Shown in pieces: positions 8,014 through 15,794 of a stretch of 64,000 nt of DNA. Source of the stretch: Mesorhizobium ventifaucium (GTDB taxonomy: Bacteria; Pseudomonadota; Alphaproteobacteria; Rhizobiales; Rhizobiaceae); NCBI RefSeq assembly GCF_935822925.1, contig NZ_CAKXZS010000018.1:1-64000 (forward strand), in the 5' to 3' direction. The translations under genes and the position numbers were made by a program. Under the pieces are notes generated by a model, which searched no databases, was not told the origin of the DNA, and worked only from the letters and a program-made list of their open reading frames with translations. The first letter of the stretch is position 1, and each line of letters begins with the position of its first letter.

Positions 8014-8511
8014 ATGACCTACTCGTTTCATACAGAGGGGCACTGCATGGGCGGCTTTGTCCCGACCGGCGCCGAACTGGAGGCAGACCCGACGCCGGAG
8101 ATTCATCCGGGCCAATTGGTCGCTGTAGTGCTGAAAAAAACCGGTCCGATGCAGGGCCTGGCTCACTCTCTGCACGGCAACGGCTGGCTTGGCGTCGTCA
8201 AGATGTTTCTCGGCACGACCACAACCCGCGCCGGCCGGAAAGCCTACATGCTGGGCCAGCTTGAGCCGCCGATCGTGCTTGCGGTGGAGGAAGCCCACAT
8301 GGAGGCGATGCACCTGATCGTCGGTGCCAAGGAAACCCCTTGGATGCTCGAAAACACCGAGGAACAGGACGCCAACCTCGAGGCCGCGATCGACCTGATG
8401 ACGCCCTGGTTCTGCGGAGGCGCGACCAAGCCGATCGGCCCAAATTGGCGCCCTGTGGACATTGAAGCCATCGTGGAAGCGGCAAAGCTATTGGAGAAAA
8501 TCGATGCATAA
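8014..8511 (+). CDS. Hypothetical protein, 165 residues
   Basis: It starts two bases after the previous stop. The middle part (GQLVAVVLKK, HGNGWLGVVKMFLG) alternates like a small beta barrel; the C-terminal half is helical and acidic. I do not recognise a family. Its stop overlaps the next gene by eight bases. Confidence 0.6.
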   Translation: MTYSFHTEGHCMGGFVPTGAELEADPTPEIHPGQLVAVVLKKTGPMQGLAHSLHGNGWLGVVKMFLGTTTTRAGRKAYMLGQLEPPIVLAVEEAHMEAMHLIVGAKETPWMLENTEEQDANLEAAIDLMTPWFCGGATKPIGPNWRPVDIEAIVEAAKLLEKIDA

Positions 8512-8836
8512 ATTCCACTGCGGGCTTACCGAAACCGCCGCCGGCCCCACCATCGGGGCAATCGCTGACCTTGGCGACCTTTTCCTGAAGGCCCGCGATG
8601 CCGGATTGAGCCCGGACGAGGAAGTGAGATTCGCCGATTTGCTGAATTTTGCCACCCAGAACACGATTTTCGCGAACCTGTTCTATGTCCGGCCGACGCT
8701 GGATTACCTGTTCCTGAGTTCAATGCGGGAAGTGGCTTCGCCCGGCTACACGCGCCGCGTCGAACGCAACCGCAAGAAGCAATACGGCCAGCATAGCATC
8801 GCATCTAAGCCCCTCGACCCATTCGGGGCCTTCTGA
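8504..8836 (+). CDS. Hypothetical phage protein, 110 residues
   Basis: The ATG at 8504 lies inside the previous stop region, suggesting coupling. The C-terminal half (FANLFYVRPTLDYLFLSSM, then GYTRRVERNRKKQ) resembles short conserved proteins found near virion genes of podovirus-like phages, ending in a basic tail. That similarity is from memory and weak. Confidence 0.55.
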   Translation: MHKFHCGLTETAAGPTIGAIADLGDLFLKARDAGLSPDEEVRFADLLNFATQNTIFANLFYVRPTLDYLFLSSMREVASPGYTRRVERNRKKQYGQHSIASKPLDPFGAF

Positions 8837-8944
8837 CAGCCATGCAGAAGCTTTCTACATACGCACGCTTCAGAAAACAGCCACAGGTGACGCCATGGGC
8901 GTGCCGGACGCCAAACAGGCCAAACCCAGATAGGAGCCTATTTC

Positions 8945-10102
8945 ATGGCCAGACCTGCAACTGCTGCCGTTCGACTCCTGACGGGTGAGAGAGAGCCTGT
9001 CCGCCTTGCCACGACCGGCCCGATCGGGGTCGAAGCCGGCGGCTTGCTGACGATCGATGGCGTCGTGACTGAGGTTGGCGACCGCGTCCTCGTGAAGGAT
9101 CAGACCGACGGCACGCAAAACGGGATTTACGCCGCGTCCGAAGGCACCTGGTATCGGGCCGCAGATGCGCGCACCGCACGCACGATGCAGAAGGGAACGA
9201 CGGTTCGCACCCAGGTTGGGACGGTCAACGCCAGCCGGATGTTTATATTCACGACCGATGAGCCGGTGATCGGCACTGACGATATCGCTGTAACCTTCGA
9301 TGCGACGGATCATTCTAGCTTCGTCACTCTGACCGACCCGCAGACGCTCATCAACAAGACGCTGACCAGCCCGACGGTTAATGGCGGTACGATCGCATCC
9401 GCAACGCTGACCTTGAAGCAGAGCGCGGCACCGGCACCGACTGCCGAAGGCGATATCCAGTGGGATACTGACGATAATCGAATAGTGGTTGGCGATGGCG
9501 CAGCCCAAGCTGTTTTTGCCAAGGGGCCGGCGACGACCGTTGACAACACTGTCCCGCGCTTTGACGGCACAAAGGGCGCAACACAGCCTTCGGGCGTCAC
9601 GATCGATGACAGCGACAAGGCAACCGCTTCAGGCGGCTTTTATGTCGGCTCGGCTCGTGTCGGCGGCACTCCTGATGCAGTTATGGAGGATCAGAAGTCG
9701 TCCGGGACAGGAGGCGGAACGCCGGTCGCTACGACCTGGACAACGCACGCACTCAACACCGAAGTTCGCGACCCGTCAGGCCTTGTGTCGATCTCCTCAA
9801 ACGAGTTCACCCCGACCGTCGATGGCTGGGTCGAATGGGAGATTACCTCGTATACCGTCCCCATTTTCGGCTCACGTCTGCAAAACATGACCGATGCCAC
9901 AACCGCCGGAATGGGTGTTGTAGCCCATGGCAACGGCAGCCCGAACTCAGGCGGGATATCGACGGGCGGCGCTGCGGTCGTCGCCAGCAAGGCCTTTGCG
10001 ATCCAGTATTACGCCAATGCCAACCCTGCGAATGGTCTTGGCCTGGCTCTTTCGCAGGGAACCGAAGTCTACGCCCGGGTGAAGTTCTGGAGGACGACAT
10101 GA
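8945..10102 (+). CDS. Phage tail fibre-like protein
   Basis: A 385-residue protein with a common tail-fibre N-terminal layout: LATTGPI, LTIDGVVTEVGDRVLVKDQ, NGIYAASEGTWYRAADA over residues 20-80. A linker follows with DPQTLINKTLTSPTVNGGT. The C-terminal 110 residues look like a C1q/TNF-type beta sandwich (VSISSNEFTPTVDGWVEWEI to VYARVKFWRTT). It would bind host receptors. A GGAG precedes the ATG. Its stop overlaps the next gene. Confidence 0.8.
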   Translation: MARPATAAVRLLTGEREPVRLATTGPIGVEAGGLLTIDGVVTEVGDRVLVKDQTDGTQNGIYAASEGTWYRAADARTARTMQKGTTVRTQVGTVNASRMFIFTTDEPVIGTDDIAVTFDATDHSSFVTLTDPQTLINKTLTSPTVNGGTIASATLTLKQSAAPAPTAEGDIQWDTDDNRIVVGDGAAQAVFAKGPATTVDNTVPRFDGTKGATQPSGVTIDDSDKATASGGFYVGSARVGGTPDAVMEDQKSSGTGGGTPVATTWTTHALNTEVRDPSGLVSISSNEFTPTVDGWVEWEITSYTVPIFGSRLQNMTDATTAGMGVVAHGNGSPNSGGISTGGAAVVASKAFAIQYYANANPANGLGLALSQGTEVYARVKFWRTT

Positions 10103-10521
10103 AATATGCTCGCATCATCGATGGCATGGTGGATTCGATTTCGTACGATCTGCCCTATTTCGAAGGCGGCCCGGAGCCGGGATGGACAAAGGTTCCCGAC
10201 GACGTTTTCGCCGGCTTTTCATTCGATGGTGAGAAGTTCACCGGCCCAGAGCCAACGCCGCCGCCTCGTCAGACAGTTCTGAAATCGCTTGTGCAGGCGA
10301 GGATAATCGACGCTGGCAAGATGGCTTCCGCCTACGCCGCCTTGACACAAAACCCGGTCTATTTCGCCCGCTGGTTTGCTCCCGATCGACCCGAGGTCTA
10401 CTGCGACGACCCGGACGCCGTTTCCCTGCTTCAAGCTCTCGGGCTTGATCCAGACGCCATCCTTGCCCCCGTGAACGACAATCAGAAGACCCCCATGATG
10501 GCGAGTAGCAGGCCCAGGTAG
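10099..10521 (+). CDS. Tail fibre-associated protein (chaperone-like)
   Basis: A 140-residue protein coupled by ATGA to the tail fibre gene. The N-terminus (YARIIDGMVDSISYDLPYFEG, WTKVPDDVFAGFSFDG) has the layout of short proteins that follow fibre genes and help fold or attach them. The C-terminal half is helical and acidic. Function is inferred from position and pattern. Confidence 0.55.
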   Translation: MKYARIIDGMVDSISYDLPYFEGGPEPGWTKVPDDVFAGFSFDGEKFTGPEPTPPPRQTVLKSLVQARIIDAGKMASAYAALTQNPVYFARWFAPDRPEVYCDDPDAVSLLQALGLDPDAILAPVNDNQKTPMMASSRPR

Positions 10522-10721
10522 GCCAAGGCCAGGAGTCCACTGGAGCGCCTGACGGCCAATCGGCACGCATGGCGATGCCGCAATCGTTCTCAAGCATTAA
10601 TCAAGTTCAGCGGATTCGCGCACTGCCAGTGGAACAAGAATTGCTCCGCACCCGTTCAAGCTAAGCAACCCGTCGCGGCAGCAATGAAGCGCCGCAGTGG
10701 AGTTTGCTTGGAGGAGGTAAT

Positions 10722-11021
10722 ATGAGAAATCACCTTTCCGCGGCCGCGGCAGGAATCCTTCTGCTCGTTGGTGTCAGCGCCGCCGCCGCGCAGGACGTTA
10801 TCATCCAGCCCGAGCATGAAACTGTGATCCGGGAATACGTGAAAAAGAAACCGATGGCATCCATCAGCCTTCTCGGCGTGGAGCTCAACATCGGCACAGC
10901 TCTGCCCGAGACAGTTGAGCTTTACGAGGTGCCGGACGTTCAGTACCGCTACGTAATCGTCGATGGCCGAACCGTCTTGGTCGACCCATCTACCCGCAAG
11001 ATTGTGAAGGTCTACGACTGA
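10722..11021 (+). CDS. DUF1236 secreted protein
   Basis: A 99-residue protein with a signal peptide over residues 1-23 (LSAAAAGILLLVGVSAAAAQ) and a C-terminal DUF1236 segment (YRYVIVDGRTVLVDPSTRKI). These small periplasmic proteins are widespread in rhizobia and uncharacterised. GGAGGT precedes the ATG, which decides this start over one 18 bases upstream. A terminator follows at 11040. Chromosome-type cargo, not a phage gene. Confidence 0.8.
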   Translation: MRNHLSAAAAGILLLVGVSAAAAQDVIIQPEHETVIREYVKKKPMASISLLGVELNIGTALPETVELYEVPDVQYRYVIVDGRTVLVDPSTRKIVKVYD

Positions 11022-11039
11022 CACGTTCTTCAGGCTGAC

Positions 11040-11072
11040 GCCCGCCGTGCTGAAAGGTGCGGCGGGCTTCTT
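11040..11072 (+). terminator. Terminator after the DUF1236 gene
   Basis: GCCCGCCG at 11040-11047 pairs with CGGCGGGC at 11060-11067, followed by TTCTT. Confidence 0.6.
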
Positions 11073-11235
11073 GCGTTCAATTCACAGGCCCCCCAACGGG
11101 CCATGCTCTTCATCGGCGGGCGAGGACACCCAGGGCAGCCATCGGCGGAACTTTAGCGAGTTCTGAAAATTGTCTGTGACCAGTGGGCATGCCCCTCTCA
11201 CTGCCCGCTGTAGATCGGGTTTTCAACCCGACCGG

Positions 11236-11269
11236 GCCCGCGCTCTCCGGCGGCGAGGCGCGGGCTTTA
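11236..11269. terminator. Terminator-like hairpin
   Basis: GCCCGCGC at 11236-11243 pairs with GCGCGGGC at 11258-11265, followed by TTTA. No gene can be seen between this and the terminator at 11040. Confidence 0.5.
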
Positions 11270-11306
11270 TTGCGCGATCCGCAGCCCGCCCCAGCAAAGC
11301 GAATGA

Positions 11307-11342
11307 AAAGCCCGCTGCGAGAGGGGACCGGCAGCGGGCTTT
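11307..11342. terminator. Third hairpin, bidirectional terminator type
   Basis: AAAGCCCGCTGC at 11307-11318 is the exact inverse of 11331-11342, leaving a 12-base loop. The interval 11073-11531 otherwise holds no supported gene. The three hairpins in 300 bp isolate the tail and DUF1236 genes from the ligase. Confidence 0.6.
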
Positions 11343-11531
11343 CACTTGGGGAGTGTCCCAGCGGCTGCATCCTGAGGAATCGACCGCTGCATCTGTAATG
11401 CGTTATTTCTGCAACGGTTCCAAAGTTTTTTGCGGAGTCGGTACGTTCCGGCCTACCGATCGGCCGCACCGTTTATTTACGGAACCTAATATAGCCAGGC
11501 GGATTGAATGGCGGTCTCGTGAGTGCCGTTC

Positions 11532-12395
11532 ATGCGTTTAAAGTTTATCGCGCCGTTGATGCCGACGTTGGTGGACAAGCCATTGGAAGGAGGCGACTGG
11601 ATCCACGAGGTCAAGTTCGACGGCTACCGCTCGCAAATCATCATCGACGAAGCGGGCACGCGCATCTTCACGCGCAACGGAATGGATTGGACGGCGAAGT
11701 ATCCCGATTTGGTCGAGACGGCGAAAGGGCTTGTTGTCGAAAGCGCGATCGTCGACGGGGAGATTATCGTTCCGAATGAAACTGGTCTCGCCGATTTCGC
11801 TGCTTTGCGGAGGGCGATTACCCGTCGCCAGCATGACCTCTATTTCGTGGCCTTCGATCTCCTTCACTTCAATGGTAATGACCTGCGCGACATGCCCCTG
11901 GAACATCGGCGCGAGATGCTTGCCGGTTTGATCCCCTCGGGGACTCGCATCCAATTCAGTCAGTCTCTCCCCGGGGAAGCCAAAGCAATTTTTCATCTGC
12001 TTGATCGGGCCGGTCTGGAGGGGATGGTCTCGAAGCGCTGTGGCAGCAGGTATCGCAGCGGGCGGTCGATCAACTGGCTGAAGGTGAAGTGCTACATTGT
12101 CGACGAATATGAACTGCTCGGCGTCGAGCGCGAGGCCGGCAAGCCGGCATTCGCCCTGATGGGCGAGATCGGCACGCGAAAATATGTCGGGTCTGCCTTT
12201 ATCAATTCAAGCCGCGAGATCCGCGAGCGGCTTTGGAAGTGGGTCCAGGAGCACGCCGGGCCGCCGCCGAAGGGCACGAAGCGGCCGGCAACGCAGTGGG
12301 TCAAGCCGGGGATCAAGGCCCGTGTGAAGCATCTCAGAGGCGAGGAAGACCTTCGGCACGCCTCGCTGCAGGATTTTTGGGACGAAGGAACTTAA
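11532..12395 (+). CDS. ATP-dependent DNA ligase (LigC/LigD ligase-domain type)
   Basis: A 287-residue ligase that would seal nicks using ATP. The adenylation motif EVKFDGYR carries the lysine nucleophile near residue 30. Then come VDGEI, the FDLLHFNGNDL segment, EGMVSKR and the INWLKVK motif. The C-terminal third is an OB-fold ending in the usual HASLQDFW. It lacks the LigD polymerase and phosphoesterase domains, and no Ku gene is near. A GTG nine bases upstream is an alternative start. Probably cargo for repair of the element or its host. Confidence 0.88.
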   Translation: MRLKFIAPLMPTLVDKPLEGGDWIHEVKFDGYRSQIIIDEAGTRIFTRNGMDWTAKYPDLVETAKGLVVESAIVDGEIIVPNETGLADFAALRRAITRRQHDLYFVAFDLLHFNGNDLRDMPLEHRREMLAGLIPSGTRIQFSQSLPGEAKAIFHLLDRAGLEGMVSKRCGSRYRSGRSINWLKVKCYIVDEYELLGVEREAGKPAFALMGEIGTRKYVGSAFINSSREIRERLWKWVQEHAGPPPKGTKRPATQWVKPGIKARVKHLRGEEDLRHASLQDFWDEGT

Positions 12396-12419
12396 TGCGC
12401 TCCGCCAGCTTGTGACGGA

Positions 12420-12641
12420 ATGAGCACCCGCGGTACGGACTTCTTGCACAAATGGCTGAGCAGCAACCTCGATGGCCTTATGAGCACGGACGTAATTTCA
12501 GTCAGGGAAGCGGTCCAGAAGTTGCTCGCGGATGCAAAAGCTCTAGGCATTGGCGAAGTCGAGATCGAGGAAGACATAGGGAGCGTCTACGAAGTGGTCC
12601 TAGATGCGATCGTCCACCATGACGAAGGCTTGGCGAGCTGA
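12420..12641 (+). CDS. DUF768-type small protein
   Basis: A 73-residue protein beginning MSTRGTDFLHKWLSSNL and ending with GSVYEVVLDAIVHHDEGL, a pattern I associate with DUF768 proteins common in Mesorhizobium. Function unknown. It lies 24 bases after the ligase and is followed closely by another small gene. It supports a Mesorhizobium origin of this half of the element. Confidence 0.7.
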   Translation: MSTRGTDFLHKWLSSNLDGLMSTDVISVREAVQKLLADAKALGIGEVEIEEDIGSVYEVVLDAIVHHDEGLAS

Positions 12642-12660
12642 CCGCCCCGATGGAGGCCCT

Positions 12661-12891
12661 ATGAAACGCAAGCCCAGTAGATCCGGATTCAACAAACTTC
12701 TCGACGTCGACACCACACTTCTATCAGCCGAGCCCTTGATCGGACTCCTCGAACTGGAGACCGACACCGGCACGATCGAACTGGCGATGAACAGGACCTT
12801 GGCCGAACAACTTCTTTTTGCCGTCGTTGAATTTCTCCAGGCCGGCAAGGGAGATGACGCGGCAACCTTTGCGGTCGAGCGTTCGCAATAG
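12661..12891 (+). CDS. Hypothetical protein, 76 residues
   Basis: Starts 19 bases after the DUF768-type gene with a GGAGG nearby. The product alternates strands and helices (LIGLLELETDTGTIELAMN, then LAEQLLFAVVEFLQAG) and looks like a small folded domain. No family recognised. Confidence 0.55.
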   Translation: MKRKPSRSGFNKLLDVDTTLLSAEPLIGLLELETDTGTIELAMNRTLAEQLLFAVVEFLQAGKGDDAATFAVERSQ

Positions 12892-13123
12892 GGGCTCGCA
12901 GCATCATCGCAGCGCTGGCACAAGCGCTCGCCAGGACGCGCTGAGCGCCAGACGGCGGCTAGCCGAAACGCGCGCTGGCGGGGCTTGCCGTGGCGCGACC
13001 GCGCTCATGGCCAGAGAGTCGCGGGCTGTTTCGTTCCGAGCTGCGACCAACCCGCTTGCCCTTGTCATCGAAATCAGGATTATATTCCTCCCGTTGCGGC
13101 GAGCCCCTTCAACGGAGATCGCC

Positions 13124-13414
13124 ATGCCTCGAAAGACTCTCGCCGACACTCTGGCCGCCCGCGAATCCATCTATGTCAATTGCGGACACCCGATGTGCTG
13201 CAAATCAACGAAGCTCGACATCCAGGCGCTGATTGACAGGCTCGGCCGTGACCACGGCTCGATGCATGACGACCTGGTCGGGCTCTTTGTTTGCTCAAAT
13301 TGCAAGGCTGCCGGTCGCGACCGCCGGCAGGTGTTCTTCACATGCATTCCTGACTACGAAGGCCAGCAGCGGGCGCGCAATCGCGACTGGAAACCGACTT
13401 TCGAGAAGCGCTAG
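13124..13414 (+). CDS. Small protein with two cysteine pairs, zinc-binding type
   Basis: A 96-residue protein with CGHPMCC near residue 22 and CSNC near 63, spaced like a zinc ribbon. CGGAG before the ATG supports this start; longer upstream frames lack one. The likely role is nucleic-acid or protein binding. The 230 bp upstream hold no visible gene. Confidence 0.6.
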   Translation: MPRKTLADTLAARESIYVNCGHPMCCKSTKLDIQALIDRLGRDHGSMHDDLVGLFVCSNCKAAGRDRRQVFFTCIPDYEGQQRARNRDWKPTFEKR

Positions 13415-13448
13415 ATCACCTGCGATGAAGACAGCCGGCGCCGAGAGG

Positions 13449-13922
13449 CTATTGGAGTTCTTCGACGGTGCTGCAGTACCGCATCAGCTCTTCCGACACT
13501 CTTCCGGAAGCCTTTTCCGTGCGCCAGTTCGAAAGGGTTCGGAGTTCGTCACTCTCGAAATACTCGTAGCGGTAAAGGTAGGCGCCCCCGTCCTCGACAA
13601 AGCTCAGCGACTTCCTGTCGGCATTCAGACTCCACTGCGACTCTACGACAGGGAGAGTTTTCTTACTGGGATAGTGGCTATGGCGGATGGTCACAGACGA
13701 TCTATCTGCTGAGAACACAAGCGCGATCAACCCATCTGACCACGGACAGACAATTGGTGACGACACGGCGGGCGTCGTCGCTGCAAGAGTCGAAGAGGCG
13801 CTAACGCGCTCGATCCATTCCTTGAAATCTCGGCTTCGTTGCTCGTCACTCTGGACATAAATCAAGAACAACAGCCCAGCCCCGCAAAGCAGTGCACCGA
13901 CCAATTTCAGCGCGTCGATCAT
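13449..13922 (-). CDS. Membrane-anchored hypothetical protein
   Basis: A 157-residue protein with one N-terminal membrane helix (LVGALLCGAGLLFLIYV, residues 6-22) and a periplasmic domain. The start was chosen for its GAGGAAA site and its ATGA overlap with the XRE-like gene upstream on the same strand. No family recognised. Co-transcription with a regulator suggests a regulator-membrane protein pair. Confidence 0.6.
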   Translation of the reverse strand: MIDALKLVGALLCGAGLLFLIYVQSDEQRSRDFKEWIERVSASSTLAATTPAVSSPIVCPWSDGLIALVFSADRSSVTIRHSHYPSKKTLPVVESQWSLNADRKSLSFVEDGGAYLYRYEYFESDELRTLSNWRTEKASGRVSEELMRYCSTVEELQ

Positions 13923-14158
13923 TTCCTCAGCCTCACACCAGCGCCGCCGCCATTCTCGGGGATGAACTCGACGCCGGCCGCATCGAGGGCGCGGCACAGG
14001 GCATCCTTAGTGACCTCACGAGGTTCGCGGGCATTGCGCTCGAAATCGACGATCGTCCTCACAGCGACCTTGGATGCGTCGGCGAGCTGGTCGCGAGACC
14101 ATTCGATTAGAGCGCGCGCGGCCCGGCATTGCGCGGAAGTTAACATTCTCGTTCCCAT
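13919..14158 (-). CDS. XRE-family HTH regulator
   Basis: A 79-residue protein with the lambda-repressor-type HTH: LTSAQCRAARALIEWSRDQLADASKVAVRTIVDFE, then ALCRALDAAGVEF. This short version is a familiar rhizobial regulator type. An internal ATG at 14146 is an equally possible start. It is divergent from the Tat-signal gene at 14244 and coupled to the membrane-protein gene downstream, so it may control both. Confidence 0.8.
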   Translation of the reverse strand: MGTRMLTSAQCRAARALIEWSRDQLADASKVAVRTIVDFERNAREPREVTKDALCRALDAAGVEFIPENGGGAGVRLRK

Positions 14159-14243
14159 GTTGCACTTTTTGTGTTGACTGCATTCGCGCAAACTTGCATG
14201 AAATGTGTGTACTTAGCATTAACGATTTCAGGGAGTAAAGCAA
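14159..14243. promoter_or_regulatory. Divergent promoter region
   Basis: An 85-bp AT-richer interval between the XRE-like gene (minus) and the Tat-signal gene (plus). It contains TTGACT at 14173-14178 and several TGCA cores that could be regulator sites. No exact palindrome stands out. Confidence 0.35.
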
Positions 14244-14939
14244 ATGCCGAACAACCATGTTCGGGCTGCCGCCGAAGGCATGCCCGCAATCAACCGCCGC
14301 CGCCTGCTTAACCTGACAGGGGCAGGCCTCGCTCTCGCCGCCACATCCGCTACCCTTCGAAAAGCCGCGGCCGCGCCGATCGACGCCGCACCAGCCGAGC
14401 ATCCAGACGCCGAGCTGTTCCGCCTCGACCAGGAAATGGAAGAAGTGCACGCCCGCATGGAAACGGCGTCGGAAGCTAACAGCACACTCAGCGACAAGAT
14501 CGAGGCCCTGTTGCCGCCAAGGCCTCCGAAGTGGGAAGGGCCGGACATGACGGACCATCTTCATGAAATGAATCTCGACGGGAGACTTCGCGACATGGAT
14601 GAAATCCCTGAGCCTATTCGCGCATGGTTCAAGGAGCGTGGTGAGCAGAGGGCCGCGAACAAGGCCTTGCAGGACGCGTATCATGCCAAATGTGAAGAGA
14701 TAAACCGCGAAGGCGGGATGGACGCTGCCGAAGAGGCATTCAACGCGGTCTGCAGCGAGGAGTGGGAAATCGGCAGGCGCATTTTCGCGGTCCCTGCCCA
14801 CACCTTAGAAGGCATGGTGGTGAAAATCCGCGCTGGCGAAAGATTAGGACTTGAGAACCTTGCCGATCCGAGCGAGGCCTACCTGTCGATCGCCGCCGAT
14901 ATCAGGCGCCTTGCGGGCGTGAAGGGCGAAGCGTCATGA
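14244..14939 (+). CDS. Tat-signal protein with coiled-coil body
   Basis: A 231-residue protein whose N-terminus has a twin-arginine pattern (NRRRLLNLTGAGLALAATSA, residues 18-37) ending at alanines near 45. The body is acidic and helical (ELFRLDQEMEEVHARMETA). No enzyme motif is visible. Export in a folded state is unusual for a phage-borne protein. Its stop overlaps the next start by four bases, and it is divergent from an XRE-type regulator. Confidence 0.65.
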   Translation: MPNNHVRAAAEGMPAINRRRLLNLTGAGLALAATSATLRKAAAAPIDAAPAEHPDAELFRLDQEMEEVHARMETASEANSTLSDKIEALLPPRPPKWEGPDMTDHLHEMNLDGRLRDMDEIPEPIRAWFKERGEQRAANKALQDAYHAKCEEINREGGMDAAEEAFNAVCSEEWEIGRRIFAVPAHTLEGMVVKIRAGERLGLENLADPSEAYLSIAADIRRLAGVKGEAS

Positions 14940-15139
14940 AAGACAATGTTGCCCACTACCTGGAGAAAGCCGAGCGCCTGGAACTACTCATCCCGACGTT
15001 CGACCCGGCGAACGGGGATATGATCTTGGTGTATCGGATCGAGGACGGCAAAGGCGGGCGCTCATTCCGCGTCTCGCCCGAGTTGGCCGCAGAGTTCCGT
15101 TCCTTTATTTTCCAGGCGGTCCGCGAGAAGGCGAACTGA
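14936..15139 (+). CDS. Hypothetical protein, 67 residues
   Basis: Coupled by ATGA to the Tat-signal gene. It begins with a helix (HYLEKAERLELLI) and continues with strands (DMILVYRIEDGKGGRSFRV). No family recognised. A terminator-like hairpin with a T-run follows at 15163-15190. Confidence 0.55.
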   Translation: MKDNVAHYLEKAERLELLIPTFDPANGDMILVYRIEDGKGGRSFRVSPELAAEFRSFIFQAVREKAN

Positions 15140-15164
15140 CAAAATCGTTCCGACCCGAACGGCC

Positions 15165-15197
15165 CGCTGCCTCACGGTGGCGGGTTTTTTCATGTGC
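15165..15197 (+). repeat. Terminator repeat copy A
   Basis: A CCCGC...GCGGG hairpin followed by six T marks the end of the 14244-15139 operon. From CGCTGCCTCACGGTG to CATGTGC this segment matches 15763-15794 almost base for base (33 against 32 bases). The two copies bracket the DUF995 gene. Confidence 0.75.
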
Positions 15198-15214
15198 GCT
15201 CCAACACGCTCCAG

Positions 15215-15682
15215 TTATTCCCCGCCTGCAGCAGCGTATTTTTTCGACACTAAATCGCCCTTCTTAAGTCTCTTCAGCGTGTCGGTAGTATATCCGCCTT
15301 TCAGATCCGGTTTTGAACCATCATAGTGGACAGACCAAAGGTCATAAAGTTTTTTCCCGGAACGCCAAAATTTGTTGCAGTCAGTGTAGATTTTCGGATC
15401 ACCCTTTGCCTTGTTCTTGGCGCACATCTCATTACCACTTACGCTCCAAGTGCCCTTAAAAGTTGCCGTTATCTTAGGTTTACCAAAGATTCCTTTGGTT
15501 GTTCCGTCAGGTGCATAGTATATGTTAGAGACCTCCCAAATCCCGGTCTTGCCTGAATATATCGCCTTGACTTCGTCTGCGGTTAATTTGACTGCATCCT
15601 TCGGCAGTTTGTCGGCCCATGCGGATCCACAAACAAAACTGGTTAGAACAGCCCCGAACAGACAAATAGGAAATGCACGCAT
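15215..15682 (-). CDS. DUF995-type secreted protein
   Basis: A 155-residue protein with a cleavable signal peptide (ICLFGAVLTSFVCGSAWA, residues 6-23) and a mature part starting LTADEVKAIYSGKTGIWE, the DUF995-like pattern seen in rhizobia. Cysteines at CAKN and DCNKFW may form a disulphide. Codon use is more AT-rich than the neighbours. It sits reversed between two copies of one terminator sequence, which suggests recent gain as cargo. Confidence 0.7.
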   Translation of the reverse strand: MRAFPICLFGAVLTSFVCGSAWADKLPKDAVKLTADEVKAIYSGKTGIWEVSNIYYAPDGTTKGIFGKPKITATFKGTWSVSGNEMCAKNKAKGDPKIYTDCNKFWRSGKKLYDLWSVHYDGSKPDLKGGYTTDTLKRLKKGDLVSKKYAAAGGE

Positions 15683-15762
15683 AACGGACCTCCCTCCATC
15701 TTTTCTTCTGCGTTGCTAAATTAGCATCTTCTTTACGGCGAATCGAGAGGGGTTGCTCAACG

Positions 15763-15794
15763 CGCTGCCTCACGGTGCCGGGTTTTTCATGTGC
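15763..15794 (+). repeat. Terminator repeat copy B
   Basis: Second copy of 15165-15197, with one base change and one T fewer. It overlaps the last codons of the 191-residue gene on the opposite strand. Confidence 0.75.

Noticed and set aside
8014..8511. A LexA/S24-like peptidase fold in the 165-residue protein
   Set aside because: GQLVAVVL and VVKMFLG recall the fold, but no Ser-Lys pair can be placed with confidence.
11183..11398. Possible 71-residue gene between the three hairpins
   Set aside because: It is built from the hairpin sequences themselves and has no ribosome site or plausible fold.
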